Of a stretch of 64,000 nucleotides of DNA, positions 24,997 to 34,824 are shown one piece after another. Position 1 is the first letter of the stretch. Every line of letters begins with the position of its first letter. The position numbers and the translations under genes are program-made. The DNA is from an uncultured Paracoccus sp. GTDB lineage: Bacteria; Pseudomonadota; Alphaproteobacteria; Rhodobacterales; Rhodobacteraceae. Location of the stretch: contig NZ_CALMYP010000022.1 in the NCBI RefSeq assembly GCF_937873615.1, positions 1-64,000 of the forward strand, given 5' to 3'. A model generated the notes under the pieces. That model was not told the origin of the DNA. It saw nothing but the letters and a program-made list of their open reading frames with translations, and searched no databases.

Positions 24997-26322
24997 TCAC
25001 GCTATTGCGAATTCTTCTACGATAGGACGCTCAATCATGCAGGGTTCATGAACGTACCGGTCGAGATATTGCCGATATGCTTCCAGATCTGGGATTGGGC
25101 GGGTAGCGACCCCACTTGTCATCGCAGCCTTGGCGACAGCTGGCGCAATTTCGAAGATCAGACGTGGATCGAAGGGCTTGGGAATAAGATAATCGGGACC
25201 AAAAGAAAAGCTGTCAACCCCATAGGCTTTGAGCACCAAGTCCGAAACGCCCTGCCTTGCCAAAGCAGCGATCTCGCGCGCGCAGGCCATTTTCATGTCT
25301 TCGTTAATCTCTGTCGCGCCAACGTCCAGCGCACCGCGAAAGATAAACGGGAAGCAGAGCAAGTTATTGACCTGATTGGGGTAATCGGAGCGTCCCGTAG
25401 CGATTAGCACGTCGCTCCTTGCAGCCTTCGCGACTTCCGGCCTGATTTCAGGTTCCGGATTAGCCATGGCAAGAACTACGGGATCGGGCGCCATCGAACG
25501 GACCATGTCCTCGCTCAAAGCACCCGCGACCGACAGGCCCAGGAAAAGGTCCGCACCCTTAACCGCATCGGCCAGAGTCCGCGCCTTCGTATCACCGGCG
25601 AAGCGCAGCTTTGTCTTGTCCATAAGGGGGCCGGGCCGACCTTCATAGATAACGCCGCTTCTGTCGCATACGGTGATGTTGCTGCGCTGCGCACCGAATG
25701 AGATCAGCAATTCCAGGCAGGCGATCGAGGCCGCGCCGGCCCCGTTAGCGGCAATCCTGATTTCCGAGAGGTCCTTGCCGACGATCTCCATTGCGTTGAG
25801 GACGGCAGCAGCAGCGACTATGGCGGTGCCGTGCTGATCGTCGTGGAACACCGGAATGTTCATGCGCGCGCGCAGGTTGCGCTCGATCTCGAAGCATTCC
25901 GGTGCTTTGAGGTCTTCGAGGTTGATGCCGCCGAAAGTCGGCTCAAGCGGGGCAACCGCGTTGCAGAACGTGTCGACATCGCACGCATCGAGTTCGAGGT
26001 CGAAGGCGTCAATCCCCGCAAATTGCTTGAAGAGCGCCGCCTTGCCTTCCATCACCGGTTTGGAGGCAAGGGGACCGATGTTTCCAAGCCCAAGTACTGC
26101 AGTGCCATTGGTGACAACCGCAACGAGGTTGCCGCGCATGGTGTAGTCGAACACCTTTCCAGGGTTACTCGCTATCTCGTTGCAGGGCACCGCTACGCCG
26201 GGGCTGTAGGCGAGAGAAAGCTCTTTCTGGGTCATCATGGGCTTGGTCGGAATGACCGCAAGTTTTCCCCGCGGCTCGACAGCATGATATTGGCGGGCTT
26301 CTTCTTCAAAAAGGCTTTTCAT
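24997..26322 (-). CDS. NAD(P)-dependent malic enzyme, short form
   Basis: Oxidative decarboxylation of malate to pyruvate, 441 residues. The N-terminal catalytic domain includes [13 protein letters not shown] and [34 protein letters not shown] follows, then the nucleotide-binding domain with [17 protein letters not shown] near residue 180. Most proteobacterial MaeB proteins are about 750 residues with a C-terminal phosphotransacetylase-like domain. That domain is absent here. It is the final gene of the operon, 22 bases after aspA, and would carry orotate-derived C4 acids to pyruvate while regenerating reduced cofactor. Cofactor preference cannot be read from sequence. Confidence 0.92.
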   Translation of the reverse strand: MKSLFEEEARQYHAVEPRGKLAVIPTKPMMTQKELSLAYSPGVAVPCNEIASNPGKVFDYTMRGNLVAVVTNGTAVLGLGNIGPLASKPVMEGKAALFKQFAGIDAFDLELDACDVDTFCNAVAPLEPTFGGINLEDLKAPECFEIERNLRARMNIPVFHDDQHGTAIVAAAAVLNAMEIVGKDLSEIRIAANGAGAASIACLELLISFGAQRSNITVCDRSGVIYEGRPGPLMDKTKLRFAGDTKARTLADAVKGADLFLGLSVAGALSEDMVRSMAPDPVVLAMANPEPEIRPEVAKAARSDVLIATGRSDYPNQVNNLLCFPFIFRGALDVGATEINEDMKMACAREIAALARQGVSDLVLKAYGVDSFSFGPDYLIPKPFDPRLIFEIAPAVAKAAMTSGVATRPIPDLEAYRQYLDRYVHEPCMIERPIVEEFAIA

Positions 26323-26344
26323 TTGGCTTGTTCCGTTGGGCGTA

Positions 26345-27730
26345 TCAAAGATGTGCCAGGCTTCGCGATATAGTTTCCCGGAAATCGTTGCGGGTCATCA
26401 GCCCCCTTTCGACGACAATGTCTTCGACAGTGCGACCGTTCTTTTGAGCGTCTTTGGCTACCGTGGCGCTGGTCTCATAGCCCAATGTGGGCACTAAAGC
26501 CGTCACAAGGACCAGACTACCGGCCAGAAGCGCGGCGCACCGATCGCGATCGACAGTGATCCCGTCCACGCAACGCACCCTAAGCGTTCGCAGGGCGTTC
26601 TCGAGAATTCGGATGGATTCAAGAAGGTTGTAGGCGATCACGGGTTCCATGGCGTTGAGCTGAAGCTGGCCGGCCTCCGCCGCCATAGTGATTGTCAGAT
26701 CGTTGCCGACGACTTGGTAGGCCACCTGAGACACTACTTCGGGGATTACAGGATTGACCTTGCCCGGCATGATCGAAGAGCCTGCCTGAACTGCGGGCAG
26801 GACGATCTCGCCGAGCCCGGCCCTTGGCCCGGAACTGAGAAGTCGCAGGTCGTTGCAGATTTTCGAGACCTTGATCGCGACGCGACGCAGCAGTCCCGAA
26901 TAGGATACCAGCGCACCCATGTCCGACGAGGCGTCGATCAGGTCGCTGGCGCTGCGCAAATCGTGACCGGAAATCTCGCTCAAATATTTGACCGAAAGCT
27001 CGGCATAGCCATCGGGGGCGTTGATGCTGGTGCCGATGGCCGTGCCGCCGAGATTGACGACACGCAAGATCTTGGACAGGTCCTCGAGTCGCGAAATTTC
27101 TTCGGTCAACGCCGCCGCATAGGAGGCGAATTCGCGGCCGACCGTCATTGGTACTGCGTCCTGCAACTGAGTTCGTCCGACCTTGTGAATATCCGCGAAT
27201 GCTCTGGCCTTGGCAGCGAAGGAGCCCAGAAGTGCGCGCTGTTCGCGGATCAGACCCTCCGCCTTGGCAAGAACGGCAAGACGAATGGCGGTAGGATAGA
27301 CGTCGTTCGTCGACTGCGAGCAGTTCACGTGGTCATTGGGATGGATGAAGTCGTAGACACCCTTATCGCGACCGGCGAGCTCAGCGGCTAGGTTGGCGAT
27401 GACTTCGTTGGCGTTCATGTTCGTCGAGGTGCCCGCGCCGCCCTGAATCATGTCCACCACGAAGGAGTCATGATGCGCGCCTGTGATGATAACGCGGCAC
27501 GCCTGTTCAATGAACTCGGCCCGCTCGGATTCCAATGCGCCCAATTCGCGGTTGGCCCGACACGCCGCCAATTTCACCTGGCACAGGGCCGCGATGAATT
27601 CCGGGAAGTGGCTCAGGGTGACGCCAGTGATTGGGAAGTTCTCTATGGCGCGGGCCGTGTGGACCCCGAAATAGGCGCCGGATGGCACAGATAGAGTGCC
27701 GATTGAATCGCGTTCTGTTCGTTTGGTCAT
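26345..27730 (-). CDS. aspA: Aspartate ammonia-lyase
   Basis: Converts L-aspartate to fumarate and ammonia, 461 residues. Fumarase/aspartase superfamily signatures are clear: [17 protein letters not shown] near residue 100, [17 protein letters not shown] near 135, and the flexible loop [15 protein letters not shown] near 315 with the catalytic serine. Aspartase is favoured over class II fumarase by overall resemblance and by context: the operon makes aspartate. It follows the 106-residue unknown gene and precedes malic enzyme. Confidence 0.88.
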   Translation of the reverse strand: MTKRTERDSIGTLSVPSGAYFGVHTARAIENFPITGVTLSHFPEFIAALCQVKLAACRANRELGALESERAEFIEQACRVIITGAHHDSFVVDMIQGGAGTSTNMNANEVIANLAAELAGRDKGVYDFIHPNDHVNCSQSTNDVYPTAIRLAVLAKAEGLIREQRALLGSFAAKARAFADIHKVGRTQLQDAVPMTVGREFASYAAALTEEISRLEDLSKILRVVNLGGTAIGTSINAPDGYAELSVKYLSEISGHDLRSASDLIDASSDMGALVSYSGLLRRVAIKVSKICNDLRLLSSGPRAGLGEIVLPAVQAGSSIMPGKVNPVIPEVVSQVAYQVVGNDLTITMAAEAGQLQLNAMEPVIAYNLLESIRILENALRTLRVRCVDGITVDRDRCAALLAGSLVLVTALVPTLGYETSATVAKDAQKNGRTVEDIVVERGLMTRNDFRETISRSLAHL

Positions 27731-27761
27731 GACGGGCGTTCTTTCTGTACGGGCCGAGATG

Positions 27762-28082
27762 TCAGGCTTCCTGATCTACGAGTGTCTTGGCCGTTTGGTT
27801 GATTGCGTTCAGCCGCTCCGCAGGGTCGCTCTTGGCGAATGCCGCATCCAGTCGATCAGTCTCGGCCCTGATCAAGTCGAACCACCGGACACATTCAGCC
27901 GTCGGGAGTGCCTGGCGCTCGTACCTTTCGACGAACAGTTCGGCAATGCTGGCCAGCAGGCTCCAGGCTGCGACCGATTCAGGGTTGTTTGCAGCCCGCG
28001 TCCGCGCGACATCGGCGGCTATGCTGAAAGCGTGGGTGCTCTTGCCGTAGTTTTCCAGGGTCGCAATGAGTTCGCTGAACAT
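27762..28082 (-). CDS. Unknown 106-aa protein in orotate operon
   Basis: A soluble helical protein beginning MFSELIATLENYGKSTHAF, with helix-forming heptads and no recognisable motif. It starts 2 bases after the pyrE stop and ends 31 bases before aspA, so it is an integral operon member. Possibilities are a small enzyme subunit, a chaperone or an effector-binding protein. I do not recognise the family and assign no function. Confidence 0.7.
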   Translation of the reverse strand: MFSELIATLENYGKSTHAFSIAADVARTRAANNPESVAAWSLLASIAELFVERYERQALPTAECVRWFDLIRAETDRLDAAFAKSDPAERLNAINQTAKTLVDQEA

Positions 28083-28084
28083 GC

Positions 28085-28789
28085 TTATCTCGTTTGTTCC
28101 AGAATGGAGGTGGCGCCGCCATGGTCGGCGGACCAGGCCAGTGGTTCGGTCAAAAAGGATTCTATCTCTGCAAGGGTCGCAGCGTCGAAAACACTGGTCT
28201 CCTTGGCGACGATCAGCACGTCCTGCCAGGTGGCAAGACTGTGCAGCGTGAGCCCGTGCTCGGTGAGATTTCGGCGTGTTGCGGGAAAGATATCGTAGAA
28301 AAACAGCATGATCGTATGGTCCACGACCGCCCCAGCCCTACGAAGGGCGTTGCAGAAGTTGATCTTGCTGCCCCCGTCAGTGGTCAGATCTTCAACCAAG
28401 AGAACCCGTTGTCCGTCAATGAGATTGCCTTCGATCTGCGCGTTGCGTGCGAATCCTTTCGGCTTCTTGCGGACGTAGTGCATGGGCAACCCTAGGTCTG
28501 CCGCCAGCCAGGCCGCGAAGGGAATGCCCGCGGTCTCTCCGCCGGCGACGCAGTCGATCGTTTCGAATCCGACCTCGCTCATCAGAACCGACCCCATAAA
28601 ACTCAACAGGGTTTCCCGTATGCGGGGGAACGCGATGACCTTTCGGCAATCGATATAGACCGGGCTTGCGATGCCCGAAGTGAAATGAAACGGCGTGGTC
28701 TTGGAATAGTGGATCGCGCCTATTTCGAGCAGCATTTTAGCGGTGTCGCGGGCGATCCGATCCCGGTCGGGAAAGCCGTAGGATTTCAT
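28085..28789 (-). CDS. pyrE: Orotate phosphoribosyltransferase
   Basis: Transfers orotate to PRPP, giving orotidine 5'-phosphate. Start chosen at ATG 28789, overlapping the pyrC stop (ATGA), for 234 residues; the reading to 28831 intrudes into pyrC. The PRPP-binding motif [14 protein letters not shown] is near residue 130, and [17 protein letters not shown] is the flexible loop. In this operon it would divert imported orotate to UMP through PyrF (40925). Confidence 0.93.
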   Translation of the reverse strand: MKSYGFPDRDRIARDTAKMLLEIGAIHYSKTTPFHFTSGIASPVYIDCRKVIAFPRIRETLLSFMGSVLMSEVGFETIDCVAGGETAGIPFAAWLAADLGLPMHYVRKKPKGFARNAQIEGNLIDGQRVLLVEDLTTDGGSKINFCNALRRAGAVVDHTIMLFFYDIFPATRRNLTEHGLTLHSLATWQDVLIVAKETSVFDAATLAEIESFLTEPLAWSADHGGATSILEQTR

Positions 28790-29856
28790 TGCTTGTCCCC
28801 TTGTACCTGTGATCGCGGATCGACCTGCCAATACAGCGGGAAGCCGGGGTCGAACACGGTGACATAGTCCTCACCGACACCTATGTCGGTCTCGAATTCA
28901 ATCGGAGTATCGCGCTTGATCAGACGAATTTTTTCCGCATTCGGAGTAAGGCCGTAGAACCGCGCGCCATATTGCGATGTGAAACCTTCCAGCAGGTCCA
29001 GTTTGCCGTCTGTTTCGAAGACACTGGCAAGCACCGGCATCGCGTTGATCGCCGTAAACATCCCGGCACAGCCGCAGGCGCATTCCTTGGACGACCGAGA
29101 GTGCGGCGCGGAATCCGTGCCGAGAAAGAACCTCGGGTCGCCCGAGGTTGCTGCAGCGCGAAGGGCAAGGCGATGCGTTTCGCGCTTGAGAACCGGGAGG
29201 CAGTAATAATGCGGGCGGATGCCGCCCGCCAGGAGGGCATTTCGGTTCAAGACGAGGTGATGAACGGTCAAGGTGGCCGCAAGGTTGCGTTCGCCGGCGA
29301 TGACGAAATCCACGCCGTCCTTGGTGGTGACGTGCTCCATCACGATACGAAGGCCGGGCAGCAGTTCGCGCAGAGGCGCAAGAACCCGGTCAATAAAAAC
29401 CGTTTCGCGGTCGAAAATGTCGACTTCGCGGTTCGTCACTTCACCGTGCACCAAAAGGGGCGCGCCGATTTCGGCCATCTTCTCTAGGACGGGCATGACC
29501 TTTGTGATATCGCTAACGCCCTTGTCGGAATTGGTCGTGGCACCGGCGGGGTAGAGTTTCACCGCCTTGATCACCCCGGCCTTGAAACCACGGGCGACCT
29601 CGTCGGGCTGCGTCATATCCGTGAGATAGAGTGTCATAAGCGGTTCGAAACGGTCTTGGGTCGGAATGGCAGCAAGGATCCGGTCGCGATAGGCAAGCGC
29701 GGCATCGACGGTGGTCACCGGCGGCACAAGGTTCGGCATGATGATGGCGCGACCGAAATCGCGGGTCGAATGTGGCAGCACCGTTTGCATCATCGCGCCG
29801 TCGCGCAGATGCAGATGCATGTCGTCGGGGCGCGTCAGTGTCAGTTCATCCGTCAT
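28786..29856 (-). CDS. pyrC: Dihydroorotase, class II
   Basis: Interconverts dihydroorotate and N-carbamoyl-L-aspartate, 356 residues. Metal ligands are visible in order: DMHLHLRDG near residue 12, the carbamylated lysine in [11 protein letters not shown] near 100, LVHGEV near 137, MEHVTT near 177, and the catalytic aspartate in [14 protein letters not shown] near 250. It overlaps the upstream amidohydrolase gene by 11 bases and pyrE by 4. In a catabolic setting it would open the dihydroorotate ring. Confidence 0.95.
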   Translation of the reverse strand: MTDELTLTRPDDMHLHLRDGAMMQTVLPHSTRDFGRAIIMPNLVPPVTTVDAALAYRDRILAAIPTQDRFEPLMTLYLTDMTQPDEVARGFKAGVIKAVKLYPAGATTNSDKGVSDITKVMPVLEKMAEIGAPLLVHGEVTNREVDIFDRETVFIDRVLAPLRELLPGLRIVMEHVTTKDGVDFVIAGERNLAATLTVHHLVLNRNALLAGGIRPHYYCLPVLKRETHRLALRAAATSGDPRFFLGTDSAPHSRSSKECACGCAGMFTAINAMPVLASVFETDGKLDLLEGFTSQYGARFYGLTPNAEKIRLIKRDTPIEFETDIGVGEDYVTVFDPGFPLYWQVDPRSQVQGDKQ

Positions 29857-31135
29857 GGATCGGTCCTTTCATGAGATATGAATAGATGATCGACGTGCCC
29901 GCGAGGAAATCGTCGATTTCCATGGCCTCGTCTGGGTTGTGTGACCCATTACGGTTGCGGACAAAGACCATGGCAGTGGGCACGCCCGCATTGGCAAAAA
30001 CCGCCGCATCGTGCCCCCCGCCCGAGGCCATGACCATGGGTGCCTGCCCGTTTCGCGCCATCGCCTTCTTCAACCCGGCGACGACACTATCGTTCATCAG
30101 GGCTGGGGCCGTGGTGTTGACCTCGTCCAGCACGAAGCGCACGCCCCGTCGATTCTCTGTCTCGGCGACTTCGCGCAACAGCATCGCGTGCATGCCGTCC
30201 AGCGTTTCCTGGCTTTGACTGCGGATATCGAGCGAGAAATCCACTTGATCGGGAATGCGCGACATGGCGTTCTTGTCGGGATCGGTATGCACGACGCCGG
30301 TCGTCAGGACGAGGTCGCCGCCTTTCTGGACGATTGACAGCCAGGCTTCGTCCAGCCGCGACAGAAGATCGGCCATGGCCAGCACCGGATCGCGCCGGAA
30401 GGCGCGCGGCACGGCGCCGGAATGACCGGGTTCACCGATGCAGCGGATTATTTTGTATCGGAAATTGCCGCGAATGCTCGACACCACGGCTGCCGGGACA
30501 TCCTTGCCGATCAGCAAGGGACCCTGTTCGATGTGCAACTCGATGTATTCGAGGATGCGATCAGCTTCCATCAGCGGCGTTCCGGAGCGCACCGGGGCCA
30601 TGTTAATGCCGACACTCTCCATGTGTTCGTAGAGCTTGCGCAGATCCCCCTTGTGGGTGGCGGCAAGCTCGGTGCCCTTGAGCGCGCCCATCAGTGCTTT
30701 CGAGCCGATATAGCACGGCCCAAACCAGGCGCTCTCCTCTGCGCGCATGGCAATCACCTTGACAGGGCGGGCAAAGCGCGTGCCGCTGCCCTGCGCGCGA
30801 AGAAGGCACATGAGGCCCGCGATCACACCGGCCAGGCCGTCAAAGTTGCCACCCATGGGCACGCTGTCGACATGGCTTCCGATCAGCACGTACTCTTGGG
30901 CCGTTGCATCCTCGGGTAGGCTCATCAAGAGGTTCTGGCCGGCGTCGAAATCCGCGACCAGCCCATGCGCCTCGCAGACGGATTTGAGGTAGTTCAGCGT
31001 CGCTGTTTCGACCTCGGAAAAGGCAGGGCGGCTGACCCCGGCCTTGTCCGGGCTGATCGCGGCGATATCGTCAAAGAGCCGTGCGGCAAACGCCAGCTCA
31101 TTGGCGACCATCGGTAGGTCCGCGACGTCGTTCAT
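29846..31135 (-). CDS. M20-family N-carbamoyl amino acid amidohydrolase (ureidosuccinase candidate)
   Basis: A 429-residue zinc amidohydrolase of the hydantoinase/carbamoylase type (related to N-carbamoyl-L-amino-acid hydrolase and allantoate amidohydrolase). Metal-site motifs are [21 protein letters not shown] near residue 85, RAEESAWFG near 130, and [10 protein letters not shown] near 195. The dimerisation segment GHSGAVPR is near 235. Placed between pyrD and pyrC with overlaps of 4 and 11 bases, the expected substrate is N-carbamoyl-L-aspartate, yielding aspartate, ammonia and CO2. Substrate is inferred from context; close relatives act on other ureido compounds. Confidence 0.85.
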   Translation of the reverse strand: MNDVADLPMVANELAFAARLFDDIAAISPDKAGVSRPAFSEVETATLNYLKSVCEAHGLVADFDAGQNLLMSLPEDATAQEYVLIGSHVDSVPMGGNFDGLAGVIAGLMCLLRAQGSGTRFARPVKVIAMRAEESAWFGPCYIGSKALMGALKGTELAATHKGDLRKLYEHMESVGINMAPVRSGTPLMEADRILEYIELHIEQGPLLIGKDVPAAVVSSIRGNFRYKIIRCIGEPGHSGAVPRAFRRDPVLAMADLLSRLDEAWLSIVQKGGDLVLTTGVVHTDPDKNAMSRIPDQVDFSLDIRSQSQETLDGMHAMLLREVAETENRRGVRFVLDEVNTTAPALMNDSVVAGLKKAMARNGQAPMVMASGGGHDAAVFANAGVPTAMVFVRNRNGSHNPDEAMEIDDFLAGTSIIYSYLMKGPIHDG

Positions 31136-32076
31136 GGCGCCGTTTCCATGAAGACGACGGCGTCGGCGGCATCGTCATCGCGGACCGATCCGATCAGTTC
31201 AGACAGATCGGCGATACCGTGCTTGGTCATGTAGGCTTCCAGCCCGCTGATAATGTTCGGCATTGCCGTCGGGTTGATGAAGGTCGCCGTTCCGACCTGC
31301 ACCGCCGATGCCCCGGCGATCAGGTATTCGACCACGTCCTCGACGGTGGAAATGCCGCCGCAGCCGATCACCGGAATGTCCACGACCTTGGCACATTGAT
31401 ACGCCATGCGCAGCGAGATGGGCTTGAGCGACGGGCCCGACAGTCCGCCCATCAGGTTGCCCAGCTTGGGTTTGCGCGACTGGATGTCGATGGCCATCGA
31501 CAGAAGCGTATTGGACACGACAAGGGCATCTGCCCCGGCCTCCTGCGCGGCCAGGGCAACCTCGACCGTCTCGCCGGTGTTTGGCGAGAGCTTGGCCCAG
31601 AGCGGCAGGTCTGATGCCCCGCGCAGCTTGGTCATCACCTGCTGCGTGGATGAAGGGCGCATGGCAAAGGCCTTGCCGTTATCCTCGATGTTGGGGCACG
31701 AGATATTGATCTCGATCGCATCCACACCGGGTACTGTGATTGCCTCGCAAATGCGGGCGAAATCGTCCGCGTTGTGGGCGGAGATGCTGACCACAAGAGG
31801 CACATCGTAGTCTCGGTAATAGGGAACGACATTCTGGATGAAATGGTTGATCCCCTTGGATGGAATGCCAATCGAATTCAGCATCGATCCGCGCACCTCG
31901 CAGACGCGGGGCGTCGGATTGCCGCCGCGCTTCTCGTAGGTGATCGTTTTGGTCACATGCGCGCCGAGCGCGTTCATGTCGATCACACCGGCCAGATCCT
32001 CGGAAAAAGTGCCAGAGGCCGGCATGATTGGGTTCTTGAGCGTGATCGTGCCCAGTTTTGTCGTCAGGTCTACCAT
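31132..32076 (-). CDS. pyrD: Dihydroorotate dehydrogenase, class 1B catalytic subunit
   Basis: FMN enzyme of 314 residues interconverting orotate and dihydroorotate. Characteristic segments are KNPIMPASGTF near residue 14, the catalytic cysteine in INISCPNIEDNG near 130, and GGLSGPSLKPISL with VIGCGGISTVEDV in the C-terminal FMN-binding part. Co-occurrence with PyrK marks it as class 1B, the NAD-linked form that can run as an orotate reductase. Alphaproteobacteria normally use the membrane class 2 enzyme, so this plasmid form is additional. It overlaps pyrK by 7 bases. Confidence 0.93.
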   Translation of the reverse strand: MVDLTTKLGTITLKNPIMPASGTFSEDLAGVIDMNALGAHVTKTITYEKRGGNPTPRVCEVRGSMLNSIGIPSKGINHFIQNVVPYYRDYDVPLVVSISAHNADDFARICEAITVPGVDAIEINISCPNIEDNGKAFAMRPSSTQQVMTKLRGASDLPLWAKLSPNTGETVEVALAAQEAGADALVVSNTLLSMAIDIQSRKPKLGNLMGGLSGPSLKPISLRMAYQCAKVVDIPVIGCGGISTVEDVVEYLIAGASAVQVGTATFINPTAMPNIISGLEAYMTKHGIADLSELIGSVRDDDAADAVVFMETAP

Positions 32077-32912
32077 CCCATTGCCTCCTGCATGTCGAAG
32101 ACCGGGCCTTCGCGGCAGACCCGTTCGTGGACGATCTGGTTGTTACGGCGGAACGAGCGAACGCAGCACTGGCACATGCCCAGCCCGCAGGCCATCTGCT
32201 GCTCCAGTGCAATCTCGCCTGGGATCCCGTGTTCTGCGCCGATCTCCTGCAGCAGAGTGAGCATCCTGTTGGACCCGCAGGTATAAAGAGCGTCGACCTC
32301 TCCGGCGCCGATCTTATCTTGGATGATGGCCTTGATGTTCTCCATCCCCGAAGAACCTTCGGCATCCGTCACGGTGATCACTTCGGCCCCCATCTCGCGA
32401 AACAGTTCCACCGACATCAGCACCTCGGGCGAGCGTGCTGAACAGATTGCCGTCAGCTTCCGGCCGCGCCGCTGCGCTTCCTGCGCAAGCGGGGCGAGGG
32501 TGGCCAGGCCGACCCCACGGGCGACCAGCAACAGCTGCTGCCAGTCGTCGCGGATCGAGTAGCCTTTGCCCAACGGTCCGAGAACGTTGAACGTATCACC
32601 GGGCAGCAGTTCCGCCAGCGCGCGGGTGCCTTCGCCCGTGACCTTGTAGAGAAAGTGCAACTCGCTCTTTTCGGGGTAGAAGCCGTAGATGCTCATCGGG
32701 CGGCGAAGGTAGGGCGCGTTCTGCGATGTCACGGGGCAGAGAAGATGAAAGAACTGGCCGGGCTGGCAATCCAGCACCTTCTGCGGCGCATCCAGGATCA
32801 GCAGGCGGTACTCTCCGTTCACCTCGTCGTTGCTCTTGACCCGGGTTTCGACTTCGAAGGCTTCCCCGTTCGCCGAGGAGGATACCCCGACGCTCTTGTC
32901 GAATTGTTTCAT
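32070..32912 (-). CDS. pyrK: Dihydroorotate dehydrogenase electron-transfer subunit
   Basis: Iron-sulfur flavoprotein of 280 residues linking PyrD to NAD(H). The FAD-binding motif LRRPMSIYGF is near residue 72 and the NAD domain begins around QLLLVARGVGLATLAPL near 125. The [2Fe-2S] ligands are in CGLGMCQCC near 241 with a fourth cysteine at ERVCREGPVF. The first 20 residues are a non-conserved extension. It precedes pyrD with a 7-base overlap and follows the TRAP permease by 14 bases. Confidence 0.93.
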   Translation of the reverse strand: MKQFDKSVGVSSSANGEAFEVETRVKSNDEVNGEYRLLILDAPQKVLDCQPGQFFHLLCPVTSQNAPYLRRPMSIYGFYPEKSELHFLYKVTGEGTRALAELLPGDTFNVLGPLGKGYSIRDDWQQLLLVARGVGLATLAPLAQEAQRRGRKLTAICSARSPEVLMSVELFREMGAEVITVTDAEGSSGMENIKAIIQDKIGAGEVDALYTCGSNRMLTLLQEIGAEHGIPGEIALEQQMACGLGMCQCCVRSFRRNNQIVHERVCREGPVFDMQEAMGW

Positions 32913-32926
32913 GGTATCTTTCCTTG

Positions 32927-34213
32927 TTAGCCGAAGATCAGCTTCGGAATGAAGAGTGAGATGTCGGGTACGTAGGTCACTATCAGCAGCACGATCAGGT
33001 TGACCGCCACGAACGGCCAGACGCCTTTGATAATCTCTACCACCGGTTTGCTCAGCGTCGAGGAGGCGACGAAGATGTCCAACCCGAATGGGGGGGTGAT
33101 CATTCCGAGCGAGATGTTAAGCGTGACGATCATCCCGAAGTGGACCGGGTCGATGCCAAGCGAGTTGGCAACCGGGTAGAGAGGCGGCACCAGGATTAGC
33201 AGGGCCGAATTCGGGTCGATAAACATGCCCGCAATCAGGAAGCACACGTTTACCACCAGCAGGAAGGTCAGCGGTCCGGCCTCGATCATTGTCAGGAAGT
33301 CGGTGATCTGGTTCGGCACCTGCGCCAGCGTCACAAAGAACGAGATCAACCCGCCCATGGCCAGCAGTACGAAGATCACCGAGGTCGATATCGCGCTTTG
33401 CTCGGTGATGCGGACGAGGTCGCCGAATTTAAAGTTCCGGTAGACGACCATCTCGACGAAAATAGCGTAGATGACGCTGACTGCGGCGGCCTCGGTCGGG
33501 GTGATGGTGCCTGAGTAGATGCCACCCAGGATGATTGTCGGCATACCGAGCGCCCAGCCAGCGGTCTTCACAGCTTTCGCGCGTTCCGCCCAAGTAGTCT
33601 TGGTATCACCAGTGATGCCTGCGCGGCGCGCTTCGATCATGACGTAGATTGCAAAGGCCAGGCCCAGGAACAGTCCAACCGCCAGACCGCCGGCAAAGAG
33701 TCGTGCGATTGAGGTCCCGGTCATCCAGCCGTAGATGATGAAGGTGATCGACGGAGGGATCAAAAGCGCGGTTTCCGCGCTGGACACCAAAAGACCAAGG
33801 CTGAATTTTTCGCTGAAACCCGACTTGCGCATTTCAGGGTAGACCATCTTGCCCATAGCGGCAACGGTGGCCGGCGCAGAACCCGAGACGGAGCCGAAAG
33901 CCATCGAACCGCCGATCACGGTATGGCCCATACCGCCGCAGGTATGGCCGATAAGAGACCGGACAAGCTCGGTCAGGTTGCGGGCGATCTGGCCGGACCC
34001 CATCAGATGCGCGGCAAAGATGAAGAATGGAATGGCAAGCAGTGTAGTATGGTCGATCCCGCCAAAAATCTTTTGGACCACCGCAGGGTCGGGCAGTTTG
34101 CCGAAATACGCTTCCTTGATGGCCAGGGCCGGAAGGCCGAGGACAAAGAACATTTCGAAGCCTAGGACCAGAAGGACCAATGCGAGGACGGCGATAAGAG
34201 CGATCACGATCAA
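32927..34213 (-). CDS. dctM: TRAP transporter large permease (DctM)
   Basis: A 428-residue integral membrane protein of about 12 helices, the main translocation subunit of a TRAP uptake system. DctM-type segments include PFFIFAAHLMGSGQIARNL near residue 58, SGSAPATVAAMGKM near 110, and GMITPPFGLDIFVASS near the C-terminus. Its start overlaps dctQ by 4 bases. Context suggests orotate or a related ring carboxylate as cargo. Confidence 0.94.
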   Translation of the reverse strand: MIVIALIAVLALVLLVLGFEMFFVLGLPALAIKEAYFGKLPDPAVVQKIFGGIDHTTLLAIPFFIFAAHLMGSGQIARNLTELVRSLIGHTCGGMGHTVIGGSMAFGSVSGSAPATVAAMGKMVYPEMRKSGFSEKFSLGLLVSSAETALLIPPSITFIIYGWMTGTSIARLFAGGLAVGLFLGLAFAIYVMIEARRAGITGDTKTTWAERAKAVKTAGWALGMPTIILGGIYSGTITPTEAAAVSVIYAIFVEMVVYRNFKFGDLVRITEQSAISTSVIFVLLAMGGLISFFVTLAQVPNQITDFLTMIEAGPLTFLLVVNVCFLIAGMFIDPNSALLILVPPLYPVANSLGIDPVHFGMIVTLNISLGMITPPFGLDIFVASSTLSKPVVEIIKGVWPFVAVNLIVLLIVTYVPDISLFIPKLIFG

Positions 34214-34710
34214 TGGTCCACTTCGGGCTGGTCGGGTGTCGAGAAGCGGTCGATCACGCCGAGGAAACTCAGGGCGTAGCGCAGGGCGAGAAGGGCAAAC
34301 CCGATAACCGGCGCGAGATAGATGTACCCGGTTTGAAGGCCCAGCGTTGGGCTGGTTTGGCCGGTGCCCAGGACGAAGGTGACAAGCCCGTATCCCAGCC
34401 AGACCATGTAGACCGAGAACAGGAAGCCGCTGGCGTCTATAACCTTGAGCAGGACCTTGCGCGGCGCATCGGGCAGTCGGTCGCGCAGTGTGTCGATGCC
34501 CATATGTTTACCGCGCTCCAAGGCGAGTCCGAGGCCGAGAAATACCAGAAAGATGTTCATGAACCGGACGGCCTCTTCAATCCAGGCGAACTTGCTGGCG
34601 AAGGTTCCACCGATTTCACGGGTCACGACACTCAGAAAGAAGATACCTGACATCGTCAGAAACAGGGCGACCAGGGCCGTGCGCTCGGCCATTCGCAAAT
34701 AGGTCAACAT
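34210..34710 (-). CDS. dctQ: TRAP transporter small permease (DctQ)
   Basis: A 166-residue protein with four hydrophobic helices (about residues 10-30, 45-62, 88-106 and 130-148), typical of DctQ. The motif FMNIFLVFLGLGLALERGKHMGIDTL is the family core (written here in part: LERGKHMGIDTL). It overlaps dctM by 4 bases and lies 114 bases after dctP. Confidence 0.92.
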   Translation of the reverse strand: MLTYLRMAERTALVALFLTMSGIFFLSVVTREIGGTFASKFAWIEEAVRFMNIFLVFLGLGLALERGKHMGIDTLRDRLPDAPRKVLLKVIDASGFLFSVYMVWLGYGLVTFVLGTGQTSPTLGLQTGYIYLAPVIGFALLALRYALSFLGVIDRFSTPDQPEVDH

Positions 34711-34824
34711 TGTGAGAACCCTTTCAACGTGAGGGGAAGGACGGCACGGTCCGCAACTATCCAGCCCGTGCGGTGCCCCGAACGCGTCGGCCGGAATTGC
34801 CGGGCGTCCGGGGTGCGTGCAGAC

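Noticed and set aside
27762-32912. Interpretation as a de novo pyrimidine biosynthesis operon
   Set aside because: Carbamoyl phosphate synthase and aspartate transcarbamoylase are missing, while a transporter, an amidohydrolase, aspartase and malic enzyme are present.
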